From: Echinicola soli | GTDB taxonomy: Bacteria; Bacteroidota; Bacteroidia; Cytophagales; Cyclobacteriaceae | Assembly (NCBI RefSeq): GCF_006575665.1 | Contig: NZ_CP041253.1 | Coordinates: 4,777,501-4,841,500, forward strand | Direction of reading: 5' to 3' | DNA length: 64,000 nt | Shown: positions 19,573 through 28,482 of the stretch, in pieces | Layout of the letters: every line of letters begins with the position of its first letter | How positions within the stretch are numbered: position 1 is the first letter of the stretch | Program-made: the position numbers and the translations under genes | The notes under the pieces: generated by a model | Database searches by the model: none | The model's input: only the letters and a program-made list of their open reading frames with translations | What the model was told of the DNA's origin: nothing

Positions 19573-20727
19573 CTATTCCAACACCCCTTCTTCTTGCAGC
19601 AAGGCCGCAGCTTCCATCAGCATCATACCTGACAATTGGGTGGAAAGGTCGACTTGATCACCGGGCAATTCACGCCAATTGGGACCACAAAGCATGTCTG
19701 GCCGGCGAAGGCCACTGGCATAGAACGTTTCGGCATTGAATTTTAAGAAGCTTATCAGGTCTCCACGATCACCGTCGGACACCGCAGGCTCTTGGATCAG
19801 CTCTGTGAAATAACGGACAAAGACACCCTTAAACAGTCCACCGTCACCCTGTCCTTCATTTTTCAGAATACCTTCTGTGGACAATTCAGACCTATTCATG
19901 GCAGATTCGGCGGTCTGAAGTGCATCCATTAAGTAGCCCGTTTCACCCGTAATTTGGTACATGCGCAGGCCAGAACCTATCCATGTCCCAGCATTATAGG
20001 TAAATATCCAGTCCTTTTTGACCGTAGGGGTGCCTTCGATCAATTCGATATGATCCCACACCAATCCGGTCTGCGGATCCACCAAATTGGCCTTTTGCCA
20101 TTCGTAAAGGTCTTTGGCCCAGGTGAGGTATTTTTCCTCTTGGGTAACATTGTACAGTCTGGTGGCCAAAACAATAGTTGGTCCATTGGACACGGCATTT
20201 TTGAGATTGGGGGTGTCCTTTTTCCAGGTAATGCCCCCACCAAATACCTCACTATGGCTCTCCAAAATATCCTCCCAAAGGAATTCGGCTACTTCCAGGT
20301 ATTCGGCATCATCTGTTTCATTATAAGCGCGGACACAGGCATTGCCCAGCCACAGCATATCATCATTGAAGACATTCGAAAAGGTTCCTCCATTTCTGTC
20401 CCTTATCCCATGGAGCAATTTCTTCATTTTGTCCAGATAGGCGCCATCACCTGTCCGGGAATAGGCATCCACGTACACATGGAGCGCATGGGCATTTGGC
20501 CAATACTGGCCGTAGTTCCCCCCTGGGTTATAATTAAAGGTACCATCCTCGGCAATATAGAGGGAATAAAGGCTGTTTTGCATCGAATCGGCCGTGGCGG
20601 CATAATCATACTGCTTCTCCTCCACTTGGTCAAAGTCCTTGCGTAACGGGCCCAGATCACTTTCTATGCAAGCCGAAAATGTCCCGCTTATCGCTAGTAT
20701 TGACAAGGCTATTTTATATGTTTTCAT
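19573..20727 (-). CDS. GH76 endo-alpha-1,6-mannanase, lipoprotein
   Basis: A 384-residue lipoprotein (lipobox FSAC, Cys20). The GH76 (alpha/alpha)6 barrel fills the rest. The adjacent aspartates Asp122-Asp123 in VFNDDMLWLGNA match the GH76 catalytic pair (nucleophile and acid/base), and GGGITWKKDTPNLKNAVSNG matches the conserved substrate cleft. GH76 enzymes cut the alpha-1,6-mannan backbone of fungal or yeast mannan with retention. The lipid anchor and position directly after SusC-SusD-SusE suggest a surface enzyme that makes fragments for import. A short inverted-repeat element lies just upstream (20789-20871). Confidence 0.94.
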   Translation of the reverse strand: MKTYKIALSILAISGTFSACIESDLGPLRKDFDQVEEKQYDYAATADSMQNSLYSLYIAEDGTFNYNPGGNYGQYWPNAHALHVYVDAYSRTGDGAYLDKMKKLLHGIRDRNGGTFSNVFNDDMLWLGNACVRAYNETDDAEYLEVAEFLWEDILESHSEVFGGGITWKKDTPNLKNAVSNGPTIVLATRLYNVTQEEKYLTWAKDLYEWQKANLVDPQTGLVWDHIELIEGTPTVKKDWIFTYNAGTWIGSGLRMYQITGETGYLMDALQTAESAMNRSELSTEGILKNEGQGDGGLFKGVFVRYFTELIQEPAVSDGDRGDLISFLKFNAETFYASGLRRPDMLCGPNWRELPGDQVDLSTQLSGMMLMEAAALLQEEGVLE

Positions 20728-20788
20728 CGTTTTGCTTTTTCATTTTTGGTCAATCTCTTTTTATACTCCCTGTTTATTCAGTGGCTAT

Positions 20789-20871
20789 AAACCGTCATTG
20801 CAAAAGCAGCGTGAAGCGATCCCATATCAAAAAAAGAAATCTTTTTTTCCACTTTCTGGCAATGACGGTTT
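20789..20871. repeat. Short element with 13-bp terminal inverted repeats
   Basis: Perfect 13-bp terminal repeats AAACCGTCATTGC (20789-20801) and GCAATGACGGTTT (20859-20871) bound an 83-bp element. The ends match those of the 108-bp element at 48781-48888 and 59137-59244 (CCGTCATxGCGA). It sits in the 163-base gap between the SusE-like gene and GH76, inside the operon. Confidence 0.7.
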
Positions 20872-20890
20872 GCTGGTCACATCCCACTCT

Positions 20891-22018
20891 TTATTCCACA
20901 GTCACGGAATGCGTATAATTCGAAACTTCTGCATTGAAAATTATCTGGATGTCGGCAGCGGCATTGTCCACCTCTGTGGCAAATTTAAAGCAGTTGTTCC
21001 AGCGGTCATTGGTCACGGGCACCATGTACCAATAAGCCGGGCCAGTCGATTCATTTGGCCGTTGGTTATCTCCATTGGTACTTCCATACCATTCTTCTGT
21101 GGTGTTGCCCTCAGCATCAGTGACCATAAAACGGAACTTGTACCGCTCATCTCTGCCCCAACTTTCCTGTCTAAACTCGATGGGATAATCTGCTACCATC
21201 CAGGTTCCATTGGACGAATAAGGCAGTGTGGTGAAGAATTCACCATTTGGTGCAAACCACAACTCTACATCTCCGATCTCATGGATTTCGGTGGTACCAT
21301 TGGAGAAATCCACTCGGATACGATACACTTTTTGGTCACCCGTATATTCTGTTTCTCCGTCTGCCCGCAGCTTTTCACCATCGATGTAGTAGGTATCCGG
21401 TTCACCGGAATTTCTTTCGGCAAAGGAATAGGATCCCGCTTTCAAGGAAGTATAAGCTTCAAAGGTATTGGCACTGGTTTTCTTCATCAATATGGCGTCG
21501 CCAAGGTCCTCTCCTGCTTCTGTGGCAGAGCCTGTCAGGTACAATTCATCAGGGGCAGGAAAACCGGCCGGTCTTTCCACTTCGATCGTTCTGATATCCA
21601 TGATTTCCTGGACATTGATTCCCTTGGAGGACTGTACCGACCATTGTAGTTTTCCTACCGCCTCAGGTTGGATACCTGCCCTTTCGGCAATGCTGTTCAG
21701 CTCTGAAAATGGCAGGGTGAGTCTTCGCTGCATCCCTCTTCCATCTGATGGAATGATAAACAATGGATCGGAGAAATCCCCACCTTCTTCATCAAATACC
21801 ACATCATAGAGCACCACACCATTGTCTGCTGCTTTGGCCGCTTCCCACTCAAATATGGCCGAACTCTGTGCGCCAAGGTTCATGTAAGCATTGTTTTCTG
21901 GTGAATATAAGGACTGCACAGGTGTCACTTCAGTATGCATCTCGGCATCTTCCTGACAGCCCCAAAAGGCAGCCAGCACCATCAGAAAGGAAAGGAGTTT
22001 ATAGCTTGTATTTTTCAT
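20891..22018 (-). CDS. SusE/SusF-like outer membrane glycan-binding lipoprotein
   Basis: A 375-residue lipoprotein (lipobox FWGC, Cys21). Residues about 25-130 resemble the SusE N-terminal Ig-like domain (VQSLYSPENNAYMNLG... and AIFEWEAA). Two further beta domains (about 150-255 and 258-375), the first opening with DELYLTGSATEAGEDLGDA, resemble the carbohydrate-binding modules of SusE/SusF. It should bind the polymer at the surface for delivery to SusCD. It is 32 bases downstream of SusD. The exact binding-domain family is not certain. Confidence 0.8.
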   Translation of the reverse strand: MKNTSYKLLSFLMVLAAFWGCQEDAEMHTEVTPVQSLYSPENNAYMNLGAQSSAIFEWEAAKAADNGVVLYDVVFDEEGGDFSDPLFIIPSDGRGMQRRLTLPFSELNSIAERAGIQPEAVGKLQWSVQSSKGINVQEIMDIRTIEVERPAGFPAPDELYLTGSATEAGEDLGDAILMKKTSANTFEAYTSLKAGSYSFAERNSGEPDTYYIDGEKLRADGETEYTGDQKVYRIRVDFSNGTTEIHEIGDVELWFAPNGEFFTTLPYSSNGTWMVADYPIEFRQESWGRDERYKFRFMVTDAEGNTTEEWYGSTNGDNQRPNESTGPAYWYMVPVTNDRWNNCFKFATEVDNAAADIQIIFNAEVSNYTHSVTVE

Positions 22019-22050
22019 TGTTCGTATTGTTTTCAGGTTATTGTTCAGGT

Positions 22051-23682
22051 TTATTCCCAGCCGGGATTTTGGGTCAAATTAGGATTCAGGTTGCGTTCAT
22101 CACGTGGGATGGGCCACAGGTAATGCTTGGAAGGATCAAAGGACCTCAGGTTTACCCGTAAGTAACCATTGTCTTCGGAAGGTGGGCCAAATTGGGCACC
22201 GTGAGCCCATCCATTCAGCACATCTTCTGCTATGCGCCACCTACGGATATCAAATACCCGCAGACCTTCCATAGCCAATTCTACCCGCCGTTCGTTTCTG
22301 ATGGCTTCTCTCCAGCCTTCCTGGCCAAGATCGGCATCAAAATCCAGTGCTGCCGGTGCTTCAAATCCTGCCCTTTCGCGGAGTGCTCTGACAGTCTCGT
22401 CCCAGGTCGTCTGGTCCATTTGATTAAGCTCATTCTTGGCCTCTGCGTACATCAGCAGCACATCGGCATATCGAAAAAGCATCAGGTTTAGCCCTGAGGC
22501 AAAATCCGTATTACGTGAGGGATCAAAATACTTCCTGGTATAATAACCCGTCGTCGTGGAAGACGAACCCGGCACATACTCATCTGCTGCTGATTCATCC
22601 GGGTCTGTTCCCGGCTCAATATAAATGGTATGGGTTTCGCCATTGTCTTCCCATTCATAGAGGTGGTAAACGATGGTCGCAGTCAACCTTGGATCCCTGT
22701 TATCATATGGGTCACTCTCATCGTAACCTGAACTGGGATCTGTGATGGTCAGTCCATTTTCCATCAGATAGCTGTCCACCAATTCCTGCGTGGGTGCCAG
22801 GGCATTGAGTCGGGCCCCTGCCGATAGTGGCGCCATGTCAAAAAACTCACCCCATGTGCGTAACTGCGGCACATACTGCAGGCTGAGGATATCTTCTTGG
22901 CTGTACTGGTTTTCAGGCATAAACAAGCCCTCATAAGAAGGGAAAAGTGCATAACTGCCATATTCATCTCCCATGATCAATGGCTCGGTAGTCTCCACCA
23001 CTTCTTGCCACTGGCCTTCATATAGGTGAACCCGTGCTTTGAGGGCCATGGCTGCACCACTGGTGATGCGACCTCGTTCCGCTTCGGGAAGTTCCTGTTG
23101 GGTGGGCAGCACCTGGCTGGCGGCCTCCAATTCACTCAGGATAAACTCCCGCACCTGGTTTTTTGGTGTTCGTGAAATGGTCTGGGCATCCTCGATGGTG
23201 ATGTCCTGGTCCAATAGAGGAACATCTCCAAACCAGGTCATCAACTGAAAATGCTGATAAGCCCTGATAAAGCGTGCTTCTGCTTTGATGCGCTCGCGTT
23301 CTGCCTCGTCCATATCCTCCACACGATCGATATTTTCCAATATGATATTACAGGTTTTGATGGCACTGTAATTATCGTCCCACTGCGACTGAAGGCGGCC
23401 AAGGGAAGGGTCGTATGTGCCTGCGGCCAGGGAAGCCGCACCGGCATTGTCACCGCGGCCATTGAAGGCATTGTCGGAGGCTCCTTCATTATAAAAGAAG
23501 CGATTACTGGTAAACATCTGCGAATATGCCGTATTCAGCATGCTTTCGGCTTTGGCCGCAGAGGTCCAATAAGTCAAGTCCGTAAAGGTATTTTCCGGCG
23601 CCAAATCCAAGTCCTTGCACCCTGTCCAAAGCAGCGTGCAGCACGCCGATAACATGATTGTATAGTTATTGAGTTTTTTCAT
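22051..23682 (-). CDS. SusD/RagB family glycan-binding lipoprotein
   Basis: A 543-residue lipoprotein (lipobox WTGC, Cys22) with an N-terminal SusD-like region of TPR helices (ARFIRAYQHFQLMTWFGDVP near 135-155) and the C-terminal RagB/SusD domain ending YLWPIPRDERNLNPNLTQNP, which is diagnostic. SusD proteins cap the SusC barrel and bind oligosaccharide. It starts 12 bases after SusC, the usual pairing, and belongs to the alpha-mannan locus. Confidence 0.96.
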   Translation of the reverse strand: MKKLNNYTIMLSACCTLLWTGCKDLDLAPENTFTDLTYWTSAAKAESMLNTAYSQMFTSNRFFYNEGASDNAFNGRGDNAGAASLAAGTYDPSLGRLQSQWDDNYSAIKTCNIILENIDRVEDMDEAERERIKAEARFIRAYQHFQLMTWFGDVPLLDQDITIEDAQTISRTPKNQVREFILSELEAASQVLPTQQELPEAERGRITSGAAMALKARVHLYEGQWQEVVETTEPLIMGDEYGSYALFPSYEGLFMPENQYSQEDILSLQYVPQLRTWGEFFDMAPLSAGARLNALAPTQELVDSYLMENGLTITDPSSGYDESDPYDNRDPRLTATIVYHLYEWEDNGETHTIYIEPGTDPDESAADEYVPGSSSTTTGYYTRKYFDPSRNTDFASGLNLMLFRYADVLLMYAEAKNELNQMDQTTWDETVRALRERAGFEAPAALDFDADLGQEGWREAIRNERRVELAMEGLRVFDIRRWRIAEDVLNGWAHGAQFGPPSEDNGYLRVNLRSFDPSKHYLWPIPRDERNLNPNLTQNPGWE

Positions 23683-23694
23683 TGCGTGAGCTCT

Positions 23695-26600
23695 TTAAAA
23701 GGTGATGTCCAATCCAAAACCATAATACACCATCGTAGGATAAGCACGGGCACTGTTAGCACCGCCACTTCTCATACTGTTGTCAAATTCCGATAATTCC
23801 GGATCCACAAAATCCACTTTGGAAAGGGTAAACAGGTTCTGGCCCGAGAGATAAGCACGGCAATTTTGCATGCCCAGCTTTTCAGTAAGTGACTTCGGCA
23901 AGGTATAGCCTACCTGCACATTTTTAAGTCGTAAGTACGCCGCATCAAACAAATACATGTCTGATCCTCTTCGGAAGTTATTGGTGTTTGACTGGCTGCC
24001 ATTATCGGCCAGTCTGGGATAGCGTGCATCCGGATTTTGTGGCGTCCAATAGTCCAGCTGGTGCTCGTACATGGTCATGCCATAGTTATAGTGAAAAGGC
24101 TCCACCATTTCTCCACGGATCATCATGGACCTACTGCCCACTCCTTGGGCAAATACATTCAGGTCAAACCCTTTCACCCGGACATTATAAGTCAATCCAA
24201 ACGTCATCCTTGGAAAAGGATTACCAAACACATATTTGTCATCGTCGTTGATCACACCATTGCCATCGACATCCACGTAGCGGTTATCTCCAGGCTGAAC
24301 ATTGAGCCCCTCTGGTTTGGCGCCACTCTCTACTTCATCAATGTTTTGGAAGTAACCGTCCCTTTTCAGCCCCACATAGGAATTAAAGGGATAGCCCTCT
24401 TTTAGCAGCACCTGCAGCTCTTCCAAGCCGGTAAGTCTTTCCTCTCCCTGAAAGTCCAATACCTTGTTTTTGGAATCAGCCAGGTTAAAGGAGAAGGTAT
24501 GCTCAAACAAGTCTCCCCTGTGACGGTACGTTGTGGTAATTTCCCACCCCTTGTTGCCTACCTTGCCACTGTTGAAGTCTGGCAGGGAAGTCCCAAACAC
24601 GCCTGGCACAGCTGGTGGCACCAATATATCAGAAGTCACTTTATCGAAGTAATCCAGGCTCAAGGTCAGTGCTCCGTCCAAAAAGTCCAAGTCTGCACCG
24701 ATATTGAACGTGGCTGCTCTCTCCCACTGGATATTGGGATTGGCATAGTTAAATCCTGTTCCGCCCACAGCGGCATTGTTAAAGCCATAGGCATTTTGGA
24801 AGGTGAAGAAGGTGGTTTGGTATTGGTAATTTCCCACATTCTGGTTTCCTAGCACCCCGTAGGAAGACCTGATTTTCACCTCTCCGAAACGATCGCGGTA
24901 ATTGCTCATAAAATCTTCTTCGGAGATTCGGTACCCTATTGATGCGGACGGGAAAAAGCCCCACCGAATGTCTTCTCGGAATTTGGAAGATCCGTCGTAC
25001 CGAAAGCTAAATTCGGCAAAATACTTTTTGTCCAAATCATAGGAGACACGACCAAAAAGGGAATTCAGACTGTTTTCTGATGAGCTTTGGTTGGAGTTAT
25101 AGCTATCTGGATTAATAATAGTCTCTGTAATGGGCGTGCCCAGCTCAGGATCTGTAAATCGCTTGTAGATACCTACACCCCGGTCACCGTGATTTTCATT
25201 GGATACCCCTAGCAGGGCATTCACTTCGTGGCGCTCAGCAAATACCTTATTATACTGCAGCATCAGCTGGGAGTTAAGGTCCAGGCCTTTTCTGCTCTCA
25301 TCCGTGGTATTTCGGTCTCCCCCATAAATACCTCTTGGGTAAAAATCTACCTGCATGGTCCTGGCATACATATTATTGGAATACATATTAAAGCCAAAAA
25401 CTCCACGCATCTTCAAGTCATTGGTCAACTTCAACTCACCACTGATGTTGCCAAAGACATTATCATCTATGTGTTCTCTAAAGCCACCTTTTTCCAGAAT
25501 TCCCAAAGGATTGAATTGTTGTAGAATATCATTGGTCAGGTACCTTCCCAAGGAATCTTTTTGGTTATAGTATAACGGTACCCTGTTGGCATCGGCCATC
25601 AATGTTCCGCTGGAGAAGCTGTGGTCCTTGATTAACCTTCTCGTGTAGGCCAATCTTGAGCTCATCTTGAACCTTCCAAATTCATTGGTAAGGTTCATGC
25701 GGAAATTATACCGTGTGTAGCCTTTTTCAGGTCCCACAAAATTGCTGCGCTGATCGGTGTAACCTGCCGACACCAAATAGGTCGAGTTTTCTCCGCCGCC
25801 TGAGACCGAAAGGTTATGGTTTTGCTGAAGTGCATTCTTAAAAATCTCCTTCGCAAACCACTCCGTATCCCCGTTCTCCCTTATTTGACGGATTTCTTCA
25901 GGGCTAAACACCGCTTCACTCCTGCCCGCATTGAAAGCGGACTCATTGCGCAGCATGGCATTCTGATAACCGTGTACCGGTTGGGTAAAAAACTGCGGGG
26001 TATTGACACCCACAAGGCCATTGTAAGTGACTTTTGGGCGGCTATTTTTCTTGCCCTGCTTGGTCGTGATCAGCACGACGCCATTATTGGCCCTGGAGCC
26101 ATAAATCGCTGCACTACCGGCGTCTTTCAGCACAGAGACACTTTCGATGTCCGAGGGATTCAGCAAGTTGATGTCTCCACCAATGACCCCATCGATGACG
26201 ATTAGGGGGCTATTATCGCCCAATGTGCTGATACCACGGATATTCAGGTTGATTCCTGCTCCAGGTTCTGAATTTCGTTGTTGCACGATCAAGTTGGCCG
26301 ATACGCCTTGTAAGGCTTGGCTCATGGTGGCCACTGGTCTGCCTTCCAGCTTTTCTTGGCCTACTTGGTCCACGGCCCCTACCACACTGAGCTTCTTCTG
26401 GGTGCCATAGCCCACTACTACCACTTCTTCCAGTGATGAAGTGCTCATGGTCAGGGTCACATTGATGGTGGACTGCGAGCCTACCACTACTTTCTTGGAT
26501 TCGAATCCAATATAGGAAAACACCAATGTGGCTCCTTCAGCAGCTTCAATGGAATAATTACCATCAATGTCGGTCACCGTCCCCTTGCTAGGCTCTCCTT

Positions 26601-27066
26601 CGACGACCACCGAAGCCCCAGGAAGTGGCTCTCCCGTATCGTCCAAGACCTTTCCGGTCACCTGAATGAATGCCAATTGGGAAGGGCCTTCAGCTTTTTG
26701 GGCCTTTGATGAGGCTTTGGACACGTGAATGGTGCTGTTGATCTGTTTGAATTTCAGGTGTGTTTTGGAAGATATGTCTTCCAAAACGGATAGTAAAGAT
26801 TGCTCTTTCACTGAAATGCTCACCAGAGGAGTATTCCTCACTTGATCCAAGTCAAAAGCGAACCTAAAATCCGTTTTTTGTTCGATGGCACGAAGCACCT
26901 TTTCCACCGGGGCATCCTCCAGCGCAAAGGTAACGAAGACACTTTCTAGGTCTTTCTGCTGGCTTCCGAAAGTTTGCTGATGGGCCAGTCCTCCTGTCAT
27001 ACACATCAAGAGGAACAAACACCGCATCAGCAGCTTTTTCCTGAAAACGAGTAGTTTTTGTTTCAT
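23695..27066 (-). CDS. SusC/RagA family TonB-dependent transporter with STN signalling domain
   Basis: A 1123-residue outer-membrane transporter. After the signal region (to about 35) comes an STN domain (about 45-115), a carboxypeptidase-regulatory-like domain (132-215), then the plug starting EEVVVVGYGTQKKLSVVGAV and carrying the SusC signature NPSDIESVSVLKDAGSAAIY, and a barrel ending GFGLDITF. The STN domain means it can signal to a FecR anti-sigma factor, and a fecR gene lies 43 bases upstream. In context the cargo is alpha-mannan oligosaccharide. Confidence 0.96.
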   Translation of the reverse strand: MKQKLLVFRKKLLMRCLFLLMCMTGGLAHQQTFGSQQKDLESVFVTFALEDAPVEKVLRAIEQKTDFRFAFDLDQVRNTPLVSISVKEQSLLSVLEDISSKTHLKFKQINSTIHVSKASSKAQKAEGPSQLAFIQVTGKVLDDTGEPLPGASVVVEGEPSKGTVTDIDGNYSIEAAEGATLVFSYIGFESKKVVVGSQSTINVTLTMSTSSLEEVVVVGYGTQKKLSVVGAVDQVGQEKLEGRPVATMSQALQGVSANLIVQQRNSEPGAGINLNIRGISTLGDNSPLIVIDGVIGGDINLLNPSDIESVSVLKDAGSAAIYGSRANNGVVLITTKQGKKNSRPKVTYNGLVGVNTPQFFTQPVHGYQNAMLRNESAFNAGRSEAVFSPEEIRQIRENGDTEWFAKEIFKNALQQNHNLSVSGGGENSTYLVSAGYTDQRSNFVGPEKGYTRYNFRMNLTNEFGRFKMSSRLAYTRRLIKDHSFSSGTLMADANRVPLYYNQKDSLGRYLTNDILQQFNPLGILEKGGFREHIDDNVFGNISGELKLTNDLKMRGVFGFNMYSNNMYARTMQVDFYPRGIYGGDRNTTDESRKGLDLNSQLMLQYNKVFAERHEVNALLGVSNENHGDRGVGIYKRFTDPELGTPITETIINPDSYNSNQSSSENSLNSLFGRVSYDLDKKYFAEFSFRYDGSSKFREDIRWGFFPSASIGYRISEEDFMSNYRDRFGEVKIRSSYGVLGNQNVGNYQYQTTFFTFQNAYGFNNAAVGGTGFNYANPNIQWERAATFNIGADLDFLDGALTLSLDYFDKVTSDILVPPAVPGVFGTSLPDFNSGKVGNKGWEITTTYRHRGDLFEHTFSFNLADSKNKVLDFQGEERLTGLEELQVLLKEGYPFNSYVGLKRDGYFQNIDEVESGAKPEGLNVQPGDNRYVDVDGNGVINDDDKYVFGNPFPRMTFGLTYNVRVKGFDLNVFAQGVGSRSMMIRGEMVEPFHYNYGMTMYEHQLDYWTPQNPDARYPRLADNGSQSNTNNFRRGSDMYLFDAAYLRLKNVQVGYTLPKSLTEKLGMQNCRAYLSGQNLFTLSKVDFVDPELSEFDNSMRSGGANSARAYPTMVYYGFGLDITF

Positions 27067-27109
27067 TATTTTGGGATTATTTAGTTAATGTTATTCGACG
27101 TTATGTCGT

Positions 27110-28162
27110 TTACTTATTGCTGATATTTACTTTTCCATTTTTCATTTCATAATCAAAATTCAATGAGTATTCCATGCCTTTTAATACATTTTCCAAGCTT
27201 TCATTTTTAAATTCTCCGCTATATTTCCCAGGAAACTTCACTCCTGCCGCCAATTCAAACTCCACATTGTACCACCTTGAAAGACGGTCAAAAACCTGCT
27301 TATAGGATTCTTCCCGAAACTTCAGGATACGCTCTTTCCAGCCGATCAGCTGATCATAATCATACGTTCCTTTCGTGAGAGACAGGTCTCTCAAATCAAA
27401 AAAGGTCGCTTCATCAGGAAATACTGTGGCCGATACACCATTGTCAGTGGCTACTTTTACCTTTCCGGTCACTACCGCCACATGAAAGCCTTCGTCTTCT
27501 GGATATGCCCCAATGTCAAAGGAGGTCCCCAGTACAGTGGTTTTCAATTGGCCACTTTGTACTATAAAAGGCTTACCAGGATTCTTGACCACTTCAAAAA
27601 ATGCTTGGCCATCCAACTTCACCGTGCGCACTTCTCCGAAACTGGAAGGAAACCGGATCTCACTGTCCGAATTTACCGTCACTTGGGAACCATCAGGCAG
27701 TCGAAATACCTTTTTCATTCCCTTGGGGACTTTCCTCACAATCCAATCCGAGACCGGGACATCTTCACTTGGCTCCGTTTGTCCTATCTGGAAATAGCTC
27801 AACATAAAAAAGCCCATCACCACCAGTGCCGCAGCCATGGGCAGCCACCATTTTATCACCCGGTTTGGATACCTGAAATGACTGTTATCGATTTCCTTAT
27901 ACTGCTCTTGTTTAACGTGATATAGGAGCAGGTTGTCTTTGATCCGGCTGAAGTCCTCCTGCGGCATTGGGTGCTGCTCCTTCCATGAAAGAGACTTGGC
28001 CAAATCCTTGGCCCTTACGAGCATTTCTTTTTTTTCAGGATGCTTTTCCACCCAATTATGCCAATAGCTGTCCAATTCTTCATTGGAATTGGATAACCAC
28101 TTTATGAAAAGCGGATGCTTTAAAAAGTCTGCTTCATCTTTTGGGTCAAAGCTCATTGACAT
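27110..28162 (-). CDS. FecR family anti-sigma/sigma-regulator
   Basis: An inner-membrane regulator of about 350 residues. Three candidate starts exist: GTG at 28186 and ATGs at 28162 and 28156; I chose 28162. A cytoplasmic N-terminal part is followed by one membrane segment (WWLPMAAALVVMGFFMLSY), a periplasmic FecR domain (PDGSQVTVNSDSEIRFPSSF onward) and the C-terminal domain that meets the SusC STN domain (ending NGKVNISNK). FecR proteins act on an ECF sigma factor, yet none is adjacent: upstream is the divergent ATP-grasp gene. Confidence 0.9.
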   Translation of the reverse strand: MSMSFDPKDEADFLKHPLFIKWLSNSNEELDSYWHNWVEKHPEKKEMLVRAKDLAKSLSWKEQHPMPQEDFSRIKDNLLLYHVKQEQYKEIDNSHFRYPNRVIKWWLPMAAALVVMGFFMLSYFQIGQTEPSEDVPVSDWIVRKVPKGMKKVFRLPDGSQVTVNSDSEIRFPSSFGEVRTVKLDGQAFFEVVKNPGKPFIVQSGQLKTTVLGTSFDIGAYPEDEGFHVAVVTGKVKVATDNGVSATVFPDEATFFDLRDLSLTKGTYDYDQLIGWKERILKFREESYKQVFDRLSRWYNVEFELAAGVKFPGKYSGEFKNESLENVLKGMEYSLNFDYEMKNGKVNISNK

Positions 28163-28482
28163 GGGACATTTTGGTTTATTACTCACGGTCTACTTTAAAA
28201 GAGACCGCCCCTTATAAAGTGACCCCATCAGGTTCATTCTTTTTTAATCAAAAAAACAAATGTCCAATTCCCTGCATATAACTTGGCTCCATTATATATG
28301 ACCAAGTACAAATTACAAATAAAAAGTAACAAACACATATAAAACCAAACAATCACCACGAGAATCGAAATAAAAATTAAAAAACACCCCCTCATAATTA
28401 TAAAAAGCGAAATAAATTTTGATTTTTATTTAATTTTAGTTAAATTATAAGTCCATTTTTTACCAACTCAACCAATTCATTT

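Noticed and set aside
20639..21649. 336-codon plus-strand open frame across GH76 and the SusE-like gene
   Set aside because: It spans two real minus-strand genes and the inverted-repeat element between them; it has no recognisable protein features.
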